64,000 nucleotides of DNA. Origin: Arcobacter cryaerophilus gv. crypticus (lineage in GTDB: Bacteria > Campylobacterota > Campylobacteria > Campylobacterales > Arcobacteraceae). Below, piece after piece: positions 27,749 through 37,803 of this stretch. Location of the stretch: NCBI RefSeq assembly GCF_002993025.1, contig NZ_NXGI01000004.1:1-64000 (forward strand). Direction: 5' to 3'. Numbering within the stretch: the stretch's first letter is position 1; each line of letters begins with the position of its first letter. The notes beneath the pieces were generated by a model that had not been told where the DNA came from, ran no database searches, and saw only the letters and a list, made by a program, of their open reading frames with translations. A program made the position numbers and the translations under genes.

Positions 27749-28957
27749 CTAAATATTTTTAAATTTATCCAATTCATCTAGTTTTTCCCATGGATAATCA
27801 GGTTGTCCAACTTGACCACGAGCAGCAACATCTGCATAAAGGAAAGTTGTAGCACTTGGTTTATCTAAGTTAAATTTTTCTGTAATCCATCTTGGAGTTA
27901 AAGGAAAATTTTCCATTACAAATGCTGATAAAACATCATCATTATGTTTTGTGTATGTTCCCATTGTATCAACAGCAACTGAAGTTGGACGTGCAACACC
28001 AATAGCATAAGATATTTGTACAATTGCTTTTTTTGCAAGTCCTGAAGCAACTATATGTTTTGCAATCCATCGTGCTGCATAAAGTCCACTTCTATCAACT
28101 TTTGTATAATCTTTTGAACTTTGAGCTCCACCACCAATTGGTGCATATCCACCAAAACTATCAACAATCAATTTTCTTCCTGTTAATCCACTATCGTGTA
28201 AAGATGAGTGATTTACATATCTTCCTGTTGGATTAATATGAATAATTGTGCTATTTTTATCATAAAGCTTACTTGGAAGTCCAGAATTATCAATTAATTC
28301 TTGAATTATAGTTCTTACTTCTTCTATTTTCATTCCTTCAACACAAGGTGCTGAAACTACAATTGTATGAATTTTTTGAGGAAGTCCATTTTCAAAATTC
28401 TCTTTTGTTACATAATCAACTGTAACTTGAGTTTTAATATCAACACCAAACTTATCATTATTTTTTAAAGCATAATTATATACTGTATCACAAAGTCTTC
28501 TAGCATATACTATGGCTGCGGGCATAAATTCAGCTGCTTCATTTGAAGCAAATCCAAACATAATACCTTGATCTCCAGCTCCAATTTCTCCAGTTGTTTG
28601 ATCAACTCCTTGAGAAATATCAGGACTTTGTTGGTTTAATAAAACTTGAACTTGTATATCATCTGGATGAAGTGCTTGCTCTTTTGTAAAGGCACTTTTA
28701 CCATCGTATCCAATTTTTGCTAATGCATCTTTTACTATTTTTTCATAATCACTTTGTGATAACTTGGCATTTGATTTAACTTCACCACCAATAACAACAT
28801 GCTTTCCAGCAACAAACACTTCACTTGCAACTCTACTATTACTATCTTCAATAATAAGTCTATCAACTATACTATCAGCAATAATATCAGCACATTTATC
28901 AGGGTGTCCAGGGCTTACAACTTCACTTGTAAATAAGTATTGTGATTTTTTTTCCAT
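27749..28957 (-). CDS. metK: S-adenosylmethionine synthetase
   Basis: Makes SAM from methionine and ATP. Motifs: SEVVSPGHPDKCADIIADS at the N-terminus, GAGDQGIMFGFA, and the P-loop-like GGGAQSSKDYTKVDRS. The conserved protein begins at YLFTSEVV. I choose ATG 28957 (MEKKSQYLF), giving 402 residues; in-frame ATGs at 28969 and 29008 would add 4 or 17 residues made from a repeated ATGGAAAACAA unit. Start choice is uncertain because the spacing to AAAGG (about 12 bases) is long. Confidence 0.93.
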   Translation of the reverse strand: MEKKSQYLFTSEVVSPGHPDKCADIIADSIVDRLIIEDSNSRVASEVFVAGKHVVIGGEVKSNAKLSQSDYEKIVKDALAKIGYDGKSAFTKEQALHPDDIQVQVLLNQQSPDISQGVDQTTGEIGAGDQGIMFGFASNEAAEFMPAAIVYARRLCDTVYNYALKNNDKFGVDIKTQVTVDYVTKENFENGLPQKIHTIVVSAPCVEGMKIEEVRTIIQELIDNSGLPSKLYDKNSTIIHINPTGRYVNHSSLHDSGLTGRKLIVDSFGGYAPIGGGAQSSKDYTKVDRSGLYAARWIAKHIVASGLAKKAIVQISYAIGVARPTSVAVDTMGTYTKHNDDVLSAFVMENFPLTPRWITEKFNLDKPSATTFLYADVAARGQVGQPDYPWEKLDELDKFKNI

Positions 28958-29022
28958 TTTGTTTTCCATCCTTTGTTTTCCACAAGCTTTGCTTGCATTG
29001 TTTTCCATCTTTTGTTTTCCAT
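28957..29022 (-). repeat. tandem-like repeats of the metK start region
   Basis: On the minus strand the unit ATGGAAAACAAA or a close variant occurs four times: at 29022-29010, 29008-28997 (ATGGAAAACAAT), 28983-28972 (GTGGAAAACAAA) and 28969-28957. Three of the four begin with ATG, and the true start at 28957 begins the similar ATGGAAAAAAAA. Between copies lies a small hairpin CAAGC-AAA-GCTTG (28983-28995). The repeat multiplies candidate start codons in two frames. Confidence 0.7.
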
Positions 29023-29116
29023 TTAGTTTTTTTTATAAAAATTAAATTAAAATTTAAAGAGTTCGATTTGCTTTAAAAGCAAAAAGTTTTGTATTCTAGC
29101 TAAAGATTTCTTTTAT

Positions 29117-29347
29117 TTACTTTTTTTGCTTTAGTTGTTTTCTAAAATTTTTAAGCATAATTCTTTCATCTTTTAGCTTTAATTTTTCCTCTTCATCTTT
29201 TTCATCTCTTATTTTTTTATCAAGTTTTAAAATCTTATCTTCTATTTTATCTCTTAATTTTTCAATCTTTCTTTTCTTAATATCTTCATTGTTTTGTATT
29301 AAAAATAGATAATTCTTTGCTTTTTCAAGAATTTTTGCTAGCTTCAT
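29117..29347 (-). CDS. small basic coiled-coil protein (hypothetical)
   Basis: 76 residues, about half Lys/Glu/Asp/Arg, predicted to be one long charged helix or coiled coil (KIEKLRDKIEDKILKLDKKI...). No signal peptide and no known domain. ATG at 29347 lies within the end of the Na/Pi-transporter gene (23-base overlap), which supports translation as a coupled downstream gene. Function unknown. Confidence 0.6.
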   Translation of the reverse strand: MKLAKILEKAKNYLFLIQNNEDIKKRKIEKLRDKIEDKILKLDKKIRDEKDEEEKLKLKDERIMLKNFRKQLKQKK

Positions 29348-31097
29348 AATCTTCTCCCAACTCTTTTATACTTAAATCCTGAATCCATAAAACTTTTGAT
29401 ACACTTATTAAACGACTAATTATTAAATTAGCATGATAACTATCATTTAAAAGACTTGTTGCCATTTTTTTATCAATTCTTTTCTCTCTAATTAATATAT
29501 CTATTCTTCTAGTTGCAATTACATCTAAACCTTTTAAATACTCTTTTAAAAGCTCTGATTTTGCTAAAACATCTATATCATCTTTACTATTTTTCATCTC
29601 GTTTATCGTATTTATAGTCTTTGCAATCGCTTCTCGTATAAAGTTGTACTCATCTTTTATATAGTCATTATTACTTGAGATATATTTTTTTATATTTTTT
29701 TGAAGCTCTTTTGTATTTTTTACAGATTCAGCTATATCTCTGCAAGCATTTCTTAAATCATTCAAATATAGTTTTTTTTCATCATCAAGTTCACTTATAA
29801 AATATGTAGAGTAATCTATAATATCACTATATAAAGACTTAATTCTGCTTTCATAAAACTCATCTATATTTAAATCTATAATATCCGATGACTCTTTTAC
29901 AACTTTAGAAATATTACTTTTTCCAATATATCTGTGTCTATGAAGCATAATTGCATGACTTAAAACTTCACTTGCATTGTCATATAAATGAATAGTCTCT
30001 TTTCTTGTAGCTCTTAATGCTGCATTTGGTACTGCAACAACTTCCATATCAAGAAATTTTGGTTTAGAAATATAACTCTCTTTCTCTTCAACAAATAGTT
30101 TTTTAAGAAAAATTACTAATCTTGGAATAAAAAATGAGAAAAATATAAGACCAACCAAATTAAATAAAGTATGAAAAACAGCCAATTTCATAGCCCAATC
30201 ATCACTTTTTATTCCCAAATATTGTGATATATAATCAACAAAATCAATCATAAGATATAAAGATGCTAAAGTAATTACAGCAGTTATTCCTTTAAATATA
30301 AATAATCCAACTGCCATTCTTTTGCTATTTGCATTTGAAACCATAGCTCCTAAAGCTGCAGTTGTTGCTGTTCCTATATTTGCTCCAACAGCAATTGCCA
30401 TAGCATTTATATATATGATTTGACCTGTTACTAAAGCTGTTACAGTTAGTGCCATTGTTGCACTACTTGATTGAATAATAACTGTTGCAAGAGCTCCAAC
30501 AATTGTATATATTATAATTCCAGCATATCCATCAATTGCAAATTGAGCTAAATCTATTCCTTGTTTTAAATCTTCAAATCCATCTTTCATATATCCAATA
30601 CCCAAAAAGACAAAGCCAAGACCTAAAAGAATATTTCCAACACCTTGAAAATTTCTATTTTTATAAAATCTAAAAATTACACCAAAAATTATCATAGGAA
30701 GAGCAAAAGCTGCTATATCAATCTTAACTCCAAGAGTTGAGACAATCCAAGTTGTAGCAGTTGTTCCAACTGCTGATCCAAATACAACTCCTAGAGCACC
30801 TGCAAGAGATATTATTTTTGCGGATAAAAATGAAATTACAATAATTGCAATTAAAGATGAACTTTGCAAAATTGCGGTTGCAGTTATTCCCAAAAAGATA
30901 GATTTTGAGTTTGTATTTGTGCTATTAGCGATTAGTTTTTCTAAAATTCCACCACTAAAAAATTTAAACCCATCCTCCATAAATTGCATACCAATTATAA
31001 AAACGGCAACTCCAGCAACTATATACTTAGAATCTTCATTTATATAAAGTAAATACGCTAAGAAGATTAAAAGTATGTAGGAGAGATATTTTTTCAT
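29325..31097 (-). CDS. Na+/phosphate cotransporter family protein (NptA/PhoU-fused type)
   Basis: A 590-residue inner membrane protein. The two repeated transport domains contain the signature ATAILQSSSLIAIIVISF and TVIIQSSSATMALTVTAL (QSSS motifs), with VFGSAVGTTATTW and GANIGTATTAALG. The C-terminal ~230 residues are a helical PhoU-like cytoplasmic domain. Likely imports or exports phosphate with sodium. It directly follows glmS (no gap) and overlaps the small coiled-coil gene. Confidence 0.88.
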   Translation of the reverse strand: MKKYLSYILLIFLAYLLYINEDSKYIVAGVAVFIIGMQFMEDGFKFFSGGILEKLIANSTNTNSKSIFLGITATAILQSSSLIAIIVISFLSAKIISLAGALGVVFGSAVGTTATTWIVSTLGVKIDIAAFALPMIIFGVIFRFYKNRNFQGVGNILLGLGFVFLGIGYMKDGFEDLKQGIDLAQFAIDGYAGIIIYTIVGALATVIIQSSSATMALTVTALVTGQIIYINAMAIAVGANIGTATTAALGAMVSNANSKRMAVGLFIFKGITAVITLASLYLMIDFVDYISQYLGIKSDDWAMKLAVFHTLFNLVGLIFFSFFIPRLVIFLKKLFVEEKESYISKPKFLDMEVVAVPNAALRATRKETIHLYDNASEVLSHAIMLHRHRYIGKSNISKVVKESSDIIDLNIDEFYESRIKSLYSDIIDYSTYFISELDDEKKLYLNDLRNACRDIAESVKNTKELQKNIKKYISSNNDYIKDEYNFIREAIAKTINTINEMKNSKDDIDVLAKSELLKEYLKGLDVIATRRIDILIREKRIDKKMATSLLNDSYHANLIISRLISVSKVLWIQDLSIKELGEDYEASKNS

Positions 31098-32900
31098 CTA
31101 CTCAACTGTTACTGATTTTGCAAGGTTTCTTGGCATATCTACATCATTTTTAAGTCTTATTGATATCTCCATAGATAAAATTTGAAGAGCTACTAACATC
31201 TCAAAAAATTCAAGCATATAGTGATCACACTTATTTATTTTTATAAAATCATCTGCAAGTTCAAAATCAGCAGAAGATATTGCACAAATTGTACTGTCCC
31301 TTGCACTTAACTCTTCAACATTTGATTTAATTTTATCATACAACATATTTTTTGGCATAAGTGCAATAGTAAAAAGTTCTGGATCTGCAAGAGCAATTGG
31401 TCCATGTTTCATCTCACCAGCTGGATAACCCTCAGCATGTAAATATGAAATCTCTTTAAGCTTTAAAGCACCCTCAAGTGCCAAAGGATAAAATACATCT
31501 CTTCCAATAAAGAAAAATCCATGCCCATGTAAATATCTTTTTGATAATCTTTTTGCTTTTTCATGAATATTTTCATGAACTTTTAAAGCTTTTGGAACTT
31601 CTCTTAAAGTATTAACCTCATTTTCAAGCTTATCTTTTGATATTGTTTTTTTAATTTGCGCAAAATATAGACTTAACATCCATAAAACAGTAGTTTGAGT
31701 AGAGAATGCTTTAGTTGATGCAACTCCTTTTTCAATTCCAGCACGTGTTAGAATTGTAAAATCTGCAACTCTTGTCATAGAAGAGTTATCAACATTACAA
31801 ATTACCAAAGTTCTAAGACCTGCATTTTTTGCCATTTTTAAAGCTTCTAAAGTATCTGCTGTTTCTCCACTTTGAGAAATTACAACAAATAGTGTATCTT
31901 TTGTCAATAGTGGCTCTTTATATCTAAACTCACTTGCAACTTCAATACTACATTTTATTTTTGATAATCTTTCAAATAAATACGAAGATGTAAGACCTGC
32001 ATGATACGAAGTTCCACATGCACAAATTTTAATCTCATTTATTCCATCTAATATTTTTGAATCTATTTCATCAAAATTTATCTCACTATCTTTTACACGA
32101 CCAAGCATACAATCACTTACAACAACACTTTGCTCATAAATCTCTTTTTCCATAAAGTATCTAAAACCATCTTTTTGAGCAAACTGTTTTGATGTTGGAA
32201 GTTTTGACCAAACAATATTTTTACTAAAAAATTCAATCCCATCTCTAGAAGCAACTCCACCAATTTTATCATCAAGATATACAACATCACTTGCAAGTCC
32301 AATAAGTGCTGAATCTGAAGATGCAAAAAGTACTTCATCTTTTTCTATACCATGCCCTACAATCATAGGACTTCCAAGTTTATAGAAAAATATTTTTTCT
32401 GGCTCTTTTTTTGTAATTAACAAAATAGCATAAGCCCCTTCAAGTCTTTTTATAGTCTCTTGAAATGCTTTTTTTGCATCATTTAATTTATTGTTGTAGT
32501 GCTCAAAAAGATGCACTATAACCTCTGTATCTGTTTGAGAAACAAAGTTATGTCCCAAAGATGTTAACTCATCTTTTAGTTCTTTATAATTTTCAATTAT
32601 TCCATTGTGAACAACATAAGAGTATTCACCTAAGTGTGGATGAGCATTTACTTCTGTTGGTTTTCCATGAGTTGCCCATCTTGTATGTCCAATTCCTAGA
32701 TTATATCTATCTTTATTGCTTTCATTAACTTTTTCTTCAAGATTTACAAGCTTTCCAACTGCTTTGAATACATCGATTTCATTTCCATTTAAAACAGCAA
32801 TTCCAGCACTATCATAACCTCTATATTCAAGTTCTTTTAAACCATCTAATAAAATCTTTGTTGTATCGTATTTTCCTATGTAACCAACTATTCCACACAT
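31098..32900 (-). CDS. glmS: glutamine-fructose-6-phosphate aminotransferase (isomerizing)
   Basis: Makes glucosamine 6-phosphate for peptidoglycan and LPS. The N-terminal Ntn glutaminase has catalytic Cys2 (MCGIVGYIG), GIGHTRWATHG and VHNGIIENY. Two SIS domains carry CGTSYHAG and VISQSGETADTLEAL; the C-terminus ends DMPRNLAKSVTVE. 600 residues, usual. No glmS ribozyme or upstream structure was seen in the 51 bases before suhB. Confidence 0.97.
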   Translation of the reverse strand: MCGIVGYIGKYDTTKILLDGLKELEYRGYDSAGIAVLNGNEIDVFKAVGKLVNLEEKVNESNKDRYNLGIGHTRWATHGKPTEVNAHPHLGEYSYVVHNGIIENYKELKDELTSLGHNFVSQTDTEVIVHLFEHYNNKLNDAKKAFQETIKRLEGAYAILLITKKEPEKIFFYKLGSPMIVGHGIEKDEVLFASSDSALIGLASDVVYLDDKIGGVASRDGIEFFSKNIVWSKLPTSKQFAQKDGFRYFMEKEIYEQSVVVSDCMLGRVKDSEINFDEIDSKILDGINEIKICACGTSYHAGLTSSYLFERLSKIKCSIEVASEFRYKEPLLTKDTLFVVISQSGETADTLEALKMAKNAGLRTLVICNVDNSSMTRVADFTILTRAGIEKGVASTKAFSTQTTVLWMLSLYFAQIKKTISKDKLENEVNTLREVPKALKVHENIHEKAKRLSKRYLHGHGFFFIGRDVFYPLALEGALKLKEISYLHAEGYPAGEMKHGPIALADPELFTIALMPKNMLYDKIKSNVEELSARDSTICAISSADFELADDFIKINKCDHYMLEFFEMLVALQILSMEISIRLKNDVDMPRNLAKSVTVE

Positions 32901-32944
32901 AAAAAGTCCTTAAATATCATTTTAAAAATATAAGATTTTATCAA

Positions 32945-32970
32945 AAGCAAACTAAATATCTAGTTTGCTT
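32945..32970 (-). terminator. probable terminator of suhB
   Basis: AAGCAAACTA (32945-32954) pairs perfectly with TAGTTTGCTT (32961-32970), a 10-bp stem with a six-base loop. It overlaps the suhB stop. Read leftward it is followed by TTTGATAAAATC, so the U-tract is short; glmS starts 45 bases further on. Confidence 0.55.
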
Positions 32971-33725
32971 AATAATTTATCATGAATTTTACTATTTGTT
33001 GCAACTATATATTTATCTTTAAACATATCAAAAGTTGTACCTCTAATATTTGTAATTCTTCCACCAGCTTCACTTAAAATTATAATTCCAGCACTAACAT
33101 CCCAAGGTTTTAAATTCATCTCATAATACCCCTCATAAACACCTCGTGCTACTAAACAAAGATCAATAGAAGCACTTCCAAGTCTTCTTAAATCTTGACA
33201 CTCTGGCAAAATATTCTCAATCTTTTTTATCACATCTTTTAAATCTTTTGTATTTTCACCACTACTATATGGAAAACCTGTAGCTAGAAGTGATTTTTGT
33301 AAATCATTTTGTAAACTTACTTTTATTTTTTTACCATTTAAAAATGCACCTTTTTTGTGTTTTGCAAAATATAACTCATCCAAAATAGGATTATATACAA
33401 CTCCAATATATGGCTTTTTATCTTTATAAACTCCAACTGAAATAGCAGTATGAGGTACACCATTTACAAAGTTTGTTGTACCATCTATGGGATCAATTAT
33501 TATTGAATTTCCAAACTCTACCAAACTATTATCTGACTCTTCAGCTATAAGATTAAACTCTTTGAAATATTTAGAAAACTCTTTTTTTAAATAATTTTCA
33601 ACTGCCAAATCATATTTTGTAACTAAATCTTTTTTTGCTTTAAAATTTACATCTTTATTTGAATAGTAACCTTTTTTTAAAATTTTTCCAGCTTTTTTTA
33701 TAATTTGAATAAGTTTTTTTTGCAT
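32952..33725 (-). CDS. suhB: inositol monophosphatase family protein
   Basis: A 257-residue Mg-dependent phosphatase of the IMPase/SuhB family. Metal-site motifs: LIAEESDN, IIDPIDGTTNFVNGVPH and the C-terminal KPWDVSAGIIILSEAGG. ATG at 33725 has AAGGA upstream and starts the conserved region (MQKKLIQIIKKAGKILKKG). A longer in-frame ATG at 33857 would overlap the divergent upstream gene and is rejected. SuhB may act as inositol phosphatase or as an rRNA-maturation factor; which applies here is not known. Confidence 0.9.
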   Translation of the reverse strand: MQKKLIQIIKKAGKILKKGYYSNKDVNFKAKKDLVTKYDLAVENYLKKEFSKYFKEFNLIAEESDNSLVEFGNSIIIDPIDGTTNFVNGVPHTAISVGVYKDKKPYIGVVYNPILDELYFAKHKKGAFLNGKKIKVSLQNDLQKSLLATGFPYSSGENTKDLKDVIKKIENILPECQDLRRLGSASIDLCLVARGVYEGYYEMNLKPWDVSAGIIILSEAGGRITNIRGTTFDMFKDKYIVATNSKIHDKLLSKLDI

Positions 33726-33788
33726 AATTTTCCTTAAATTTTTTACTATTTTATCTAATTCTTTTAAAATGTATGTAAAATTGCACAT

Positions 33789-34352
33789 ATGAAAAACTTT
33801 GTAAAACTTGAAAACAAAAATATTAAATTTGGAGATTGTAAAAATTGTGCTGCTCATTGTTGTAGTGGAGTTTTTGGTTCTATTTTTTCACAAATTCTAA
33901 AAGAGGAGTTTGAAGATGTTTATGAAAACTTTCCTATTTTATTTATTTTTGGCTCTTTAGGTTTTGTAAAACCTGTAATTTTACTATCAAATGGTTTTGA
34001 TTTTTGTCCACACCTAAAAAATTTTAAATGTACAATTTATGAAAATAGACCAAAAGTGTGTAGAACTTATCCTTTAAGTCCAAATATAGATAATTTTATC
34101 TATATTGACAACTCATGTCCTGAATTAAACAAAGCAGATAATATCTTAAACCTTGAAGATGAAATATTTGAAAATTATCAAGAGAAATATATGAATACTC
34201 ATTTTGAGTTTGAAAAATTAAAAAAAGAAGATTTTGAAAAAATTTTATCTATAAAAGGAGTTGATTTTTATAAATTTATTGGAGAGCAAAAATCTAAGTA
34301 TTTAGATTTTCATAAACTCTCAATTAAACTATTAGAAAACTTAAAAATATAA
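33789..34352 (+). CDS. YkgJ-family cysteine cluster protein
   Basis: A 187-residue cytoplasmic protein with an N-terminal cluster CKNCAAHCC (C17, C20, C24, C25) and later Cys in FDFCPHLKNFKCTIYENRPKVCRTYP. This is the zinc/iron-chelating pattern of the YkgJ/UPF0153 family. Role undetermined. It is divergent from suhB (63 bases between starts) and convergent with the chemoreceptor gene. Confidence 0.8.
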   Translation: MKNFVKLENKNIKFGDCKNCAAHCCSGVFGSIFSQILKEEFEDVYENFPILFIFGSLGFVKPVILLSNGFDFCPHLKNFKCTIYENRPKVCRTYPLSPNIDNFIYIDNSCPELNKADNILNLEDEIFENYQEKYMNTHFEFEKLKKEDFEKILSIKGVDFYKFIGEQKSKYLDFHKLSIKLLENLKI

Positions 34353-34357
34353 AAAAA

Positions 34358-36286
34358 CTATTTATCTTTAAATCTCTTATTATTTACATCTTCAATAATA
34401 AGTTTTGAAATACTGTTTGTAGATATTGCAATATCTTTTGTTTGTGATGTTACATTTGCATTTTGTTGTGTTTTTTGATCCAAAATGGCAACTGCATTGT
34501 TTATCTGCTCTATTCCTAAAAGTTGTTCTTTACTTGAATTTTCAAACTCTTTTATAAGGTCTATTGTCTGCATAATATCGCTATTTAATTCACTATAACC
34601 ATTTATCATACTATTTGCAATATGTTTTCCTTCATCTGCCTTTTGTGTTGCAATCTGAACTATATTTTTTATCTCATTTGCTGCTTGAGAACTTCTAGTT
34701 GCAAGATTTCTAACCTCACCAGCAACAACTGCAAACCCTTTTCCTGCTTCTCCAGCCGTTGCAGCTTCAACTGCAGCATTTAGGCTTAAAATATTTGTTT
34801 GAAAAGCTATTTGGTCTATTACACTTATTGCCTCATTTATAGATGAAATTTTAGTATTTATCTCTTCCATAGATAAAACAGTCTGATTTGCTAATTTTTC
34901 TCCATTTTTTGCTCTAGAAGTTACGCTTGAAGCTATACTTGTCATTTTCTCTACATTTTGAGTACTACTTCTTAAATTTGAAGTCATCTCTTCTAAAGAA
35001 GCAGCTGTTTCTTCAAGATTTGCAGCTGTACTAGTTGAACTTTCATTTAGTTTTTCAACATTACTTAAAAGTATATTTGAACTATTTGATAAAGTTTCTC
35101 CATTATTTTTATTTTCAATCAACATTTTTGTTATTGAATCTCCCAAAATATTAACACCATTTGCAAGTTGTAATATATGATTTGAAATTTTTGTTGTATC
35201 AACTCTATTTACATAATCATATTTACTATATTCATCTATTACTTTTAAAACATTCACAATATTTTTTTCTAATTCCTGCGCCATTTGATTCATAACAGAT
35301 TTTAATTTTGATAGATTAATATCATCAACTTCTATATTTAATCTTTGAGATAAATCTCCTTTTTGGAATTTTTCTAAAATATCTATTGTAGTTTCAATAA
35401 ACAAATTATTATCGTCTATTTCTTTTCTAGCAATCTCAATATTTTTATCAAGAATTTTTGACATATGACCTATTTCATCTTTTGAGTAATTTTTTATAGC
35501 TTGAACTTCATTACTTTCATTATTTAAGTATTTAAAAAATGACTCTAAAGTTGTTTGAAATATATTTAGTGGTTTTAAAATAATTTTATTTATAGATGGA
35601 ACAATTATAGAAATTAAAACAATATTTAATAAAACTGTAACAAAAATAGCTATCCAAAAAAGTGTATTTATATCTTTGTTCATCTCTTCTTGTAATTCAT
35701 TTATATCTTTTTGAATAGTATCTGCATATATTCCAGTTACTAAAATCCAGTTAAATTCTGGAATAAAAATAGATGAAGCCATTTTTAATACAACTTCTTT
35801 TGTTGATGGATTTTCATAATGATAAGTTATGTATTTTTTATCTTTTGAAAATTTAATTAAATCTTCTCTAAAAGCATACCCTTTTGCATCTGGAGCTTTT
35901 ATATTTGTTTTTATATTGTTTAGCTTTGGATTTGCTGGATGAAAAGCAAAATAATAATCATCACCTCTTTGTTCATAAGCAAAAAAATATCCACTCTTAT
36001 CATCTAAATATCTAACACCTGTTAAAAGTTCTATAACTTTTTGTTTTGCTAAATCTATATTTTGTTCTTTATCAATAATTGTTTTTATAAGTGTTTGAGC
36101 AACTTCAAATTGATGTTGGATTAATGACTCTTTCTCTTTTGTAATAGTAGTTTCAAATTTTTTTAATGTATTATTTAAAGTATTTTGTGTTTTTTCAAAG
36201 TTAATTCCTGAAAGAACAAAGATTCCTATAGTAAAAGGTACAATTGTTATTAGAAGTAGTTTTATTTTTAGTGAATTGATATTCAT
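34358..36286 (-). CDS. methyl-accepting chemotaxis protein with sCache domain
   Basis: A 642-residue chemoreceptor. I choose ATG at 36286 (AGGG eight bases upstream) over the in-frame ATG at 36313. A membrane helix near residues 9-29 and another near 200-225 flank a periplasmic single-Cache domain ([22 protein letters not shown]... [17 protein letters not shown]). HAMP-like regions follow, then the signalling hairpin with the invariant tip ([31 protein letters not shown] read in pieces). Ligand unknown; sCache receptors often sense small organic acids. Confidence 0.92.
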   Translation of the reverse strand: MNINSLKIKLLLITIVPFTIGIFVLSGINFEKTQNTLNNTLKKFETTITKEKESLIQHQFEVAQTLIKTIIDKEQNIDLAKQKVIELLTGVRYLDDKSGYFFAYEQRGDDYYFAFHPANPKLNNIKTNIKAPDAKGYAFREDLIKFSKDKKYITYHYENPSTKEVVLKMASSIFIPEFNWILVTGIYADTIQKDINELQEEMNKDINTLFWIAIFVTVLLNIVLISIIVPSINKIILKPLNIFQTTLESFFKYLNNESNEVQAIKNYSKDEIGHMSKILDKNIEIARKEIDDNNLFIETTIDILEKFQKGDLSQRLNIEVDDINLSKLKSVMNQMAQELEKNIVNVLKVIDEYSKYDYVNRVDTTKISNHILQLANGVNILGDSITKMLIENKNNGETLSNSSNILLSNVEKLNESSTSTAANLEETAASLEEMTSNLRSSTQNVEKMTSIASSVTSRAKNGEKLANQTVLSMEEINTKISSINEAISVIDQIAFQTNILSLNAAVEAATAGEAGKGFAVVAGEVRNLATRSSQAANEIKNIVQIATQKADEGKHIANSMINGYSELNSDIMQTIDLIKEFENSSKEQLLGIEQINNAVAILDQKTQQNANVTSQTKDIAISTNSISKLIIEDVNNKRFKDK

Positions 36287-36313
36287 TATTATCCCTTTTT
36301 TTGTAACGAACAT

Positions 36314-36590
36314 ACATTTTATAAAATAAACTTTAAAGATAGATTAATTAATCTAATATTTATTATAAGAAATACATATTTATCTATATTTACCCATTTT
36401 AGCTATTAAAAACAAATATTAACTATATTTTTTATAAATTACTAATTCAAATTAAGTGTTTATTAATATTTAATCTATTATAGTTCCACTCCAATTTAAG
36501 AAATGTTTTGATTAATAATATACATTTTAAAATATTAAGTTTGTTTTAATTATTTTAAAGTATAATTTCAATCCTTTTTTAAGAGGTTAT
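36314..36590. other. AT-rich intergenic region upstream of the tRNA cluster
   Basis: About 277 very AT-rich bases without a credible ORF between the divergent chemoreceptor and tRNA-Gly. The only element I can support is the TATAAT promoter at 36561-36566. Confidence 0.6.
36561..36566 (+). promoter_or_regulatory. -10 element of the tRNA cluster promoter
   Basis: TATAAT lies 25 bases before tRNA-Gly in a T-rich context. It probably drives several or all of the six tRNAs, although the 60-base gap before the last tRNA could hold another promoter. Confidence 0.6.
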
Positions 36591-36667
36591 GCGGGAGTAG
36601 CTCAGTTGGCTAGAGCTTCTGCCTTCCAAGCAGACTGTCGCGAGTTCGAGTCTCGTCTCCCGCTCCA
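36591..36667 (+). tRNA. tRNA-Gly (TCC)
   Basis: 77 bases with encoded CCA. Acceptor GCGGGAG/CTCCCGC, anticodon loop CTTCCAA (anticodon TCC) on stem CTGC/GCAG, T-arm GTTCGAG. Confidence 0.95.
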
Positions 36668-36705
36668 CTAATTTGTTTAGTGTGTTCTTTATTATTTTTA
36701 TTTAC

Positions 36706-36782
<77 letters not shown>

Positions 36783-36798
36783 ATTATTTAATTTATAG

Positions 36799-36875
36799 GT
36801 CAAAGTAGCTCAGCTGGCTAGAGCGCTGGTCTCATAAGCCGGAGGTCGAGAGTTCAAGTCTCTCTTTTGACACCA
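36799..36875 (+). tRNA. tRNA-Met (CAT), elongator type
   Basis: 77 bases with CCA. Acceptor GTCAAAG/TTTTGAC is fully paired (one G-T), anticodon loop CTCATAA, T-stem GAGAG/CTCTC. It lacks the initiator mismatch. A CAT anticodon could also belong to lysidine-modified tRNA-Ile2; I favour Met. Confidence 0.8.
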
Positions 36876-36892
36876 TTATATAAATAAAAAGT

Positions 36893-36969
36893 GCTGGTGT
36901 AGCTCAGTTGGCTAGAGCAGCTGATTTGTAATCAGCAGGTCGGGGGTTCGACTCCCTTCACCAGCTCCA
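36893..36969 (+). tRNA. tRNA-Thr (TGT)
   Basis: 77 bases with CCA. Acceptor GCTGGTG/CACCAGC, anticodon stem CTGAT/ATCAG with loop containing TGT, T-arm GGGGGTTCGACTCCC-like. Confidence 0.94.
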
Positions 36970-36993
36970 CTTTTATTTTATTTACAGTCCTTC

Positions 36994-37068
36994 TGGGGTA
37001 TCGCCAAGCGGTAAGGCAACGGTTTTTGGTACCGTCACTCGAAGGTTCGAATCCTTCTACCCCATCCA
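36994..37068 (+). tRNA. tRNA-Gln (TTG)
   Basis: 75 bases with CCA. Acceptor TGGGGTA/TACCCCA, anticodon stem ACGGT/ACCGT with loop containing TTG, T-arm GAAGG/CCTTC. Confidence 0.94.
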
Positions 37069-37127
37069 CTAAAATAATTTTTTATATTAATTTTATAAAA
37101 TTTTAATTTATGAATCTTTTTTATTAT

Positions 37128-37204
<77 letters not shown>

Positions 37205-37348
37205 ACTTTTATTATCTCATTTTTATAACAATCTATTTATTTATAAACTCAAATATAATTTTTTCTATTTTTTTAATAAATTTTAAAATATAAGTTACCT
37301 ATTTTCAATATATTATAGTAAAATTTTAAAATTCAAAAAAGGAGATTT

Positions 37349-37753
37349 ATGTTAAATAAAAGATTTATTATTTCATTTTTAACAATTTGTTTATTAAGTT
37401 CATATATTTATGCAAAGCAAGTTGATGATGAAAAAGGAAATAAAAAAAGAGACCATAAAGATAATAATAGTTATCAAAAAAATAAAGATTATAATGATAA
37501 AAAAATAAAATATGAAAAACAAAAAGATATTCCTCATGGTTTACAAAAAAAAGTAAACAATGGAGGAACTCTTCCTCCTGGTTGGCAGAAAAAAATAGAA
37601 AAAGGACAATTTGCTAATAGCGATATTTTGAGTAATGGAAGAATTGTTACAAGTAAATATCCAAGAATAAAAAATACTGAAGTTTATGAAGTTGAAAATA
37701 AAGTTTTTAGAATTTATAAAGATACAAGAGAGATTTTAGATATATTAAAATAG
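37349..37753 (+). CDS. small secreted RcnB/CigR-like protein
   Basis: 134 residues with a signal peptide (about 1-22, ending IYAK). A Lys/Asp/Asn-rich charged region follows, then IPHGLQKKVNNGGTLPPGWQKKI, the 'P-G-x-KK ... LPPGWQKK' pattern found in RcnB/CigR-type periplasmic proteins, and a short C-terminal VYEVENKVFRIYKDTREI. RcnB is tied to nickel/cobalt balance and CigR to virulence control in enterics; no function can be assigned here. It has ribosome binding site AAGGAG and a following terminator. Confidence 0.7.
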   Translation: MLNKRFIISFLTICLLSSYIYAKQVDDEKGNKKRDHKDNNSYQKNKDYNDKKIKYEKQKDIPHGLQKKVNNGGTLPPGWQKKIEKGQFANSDILSNGRIVTSKYPRIKNTEVYEVENKVFRIYKDTREILDILK

Positions 37754-37756
37754 TAA

Positions 37757-37781
37757 AAGTTGGTATATTTTATACCAACTT
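37757..37781. terminator. bidirectional terminator between the RcnB/CigR-like gene and pepA
   Basis: AAGTTGGTATA (37757-37767) pairs perfectly with TATACCAACTT (37771-37781), an 11-bp stem with loop TTT. It lies between convergent genes; T-rich sequence follows on both strands. Confidence 0.75.
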
Positions 37782-37803
37782 TAGTTTGATTTATTTAAAA
37801 TTA

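Noticed and set aside
29067-29083. TTTGCT/AGCAAA hairpin between metK and the coiled-coil gene
   Set aside because: Stem of six A/T-rich pairs with no T-run in the direction of transcription; too weak to call a terminator.
33726-33857. 44-codon N-terminal extension of suhB
   Set aside because: Covers the divergent gene's promoter and start; ATG 33725 has a good ribosome binding site and begins the conserved domain.
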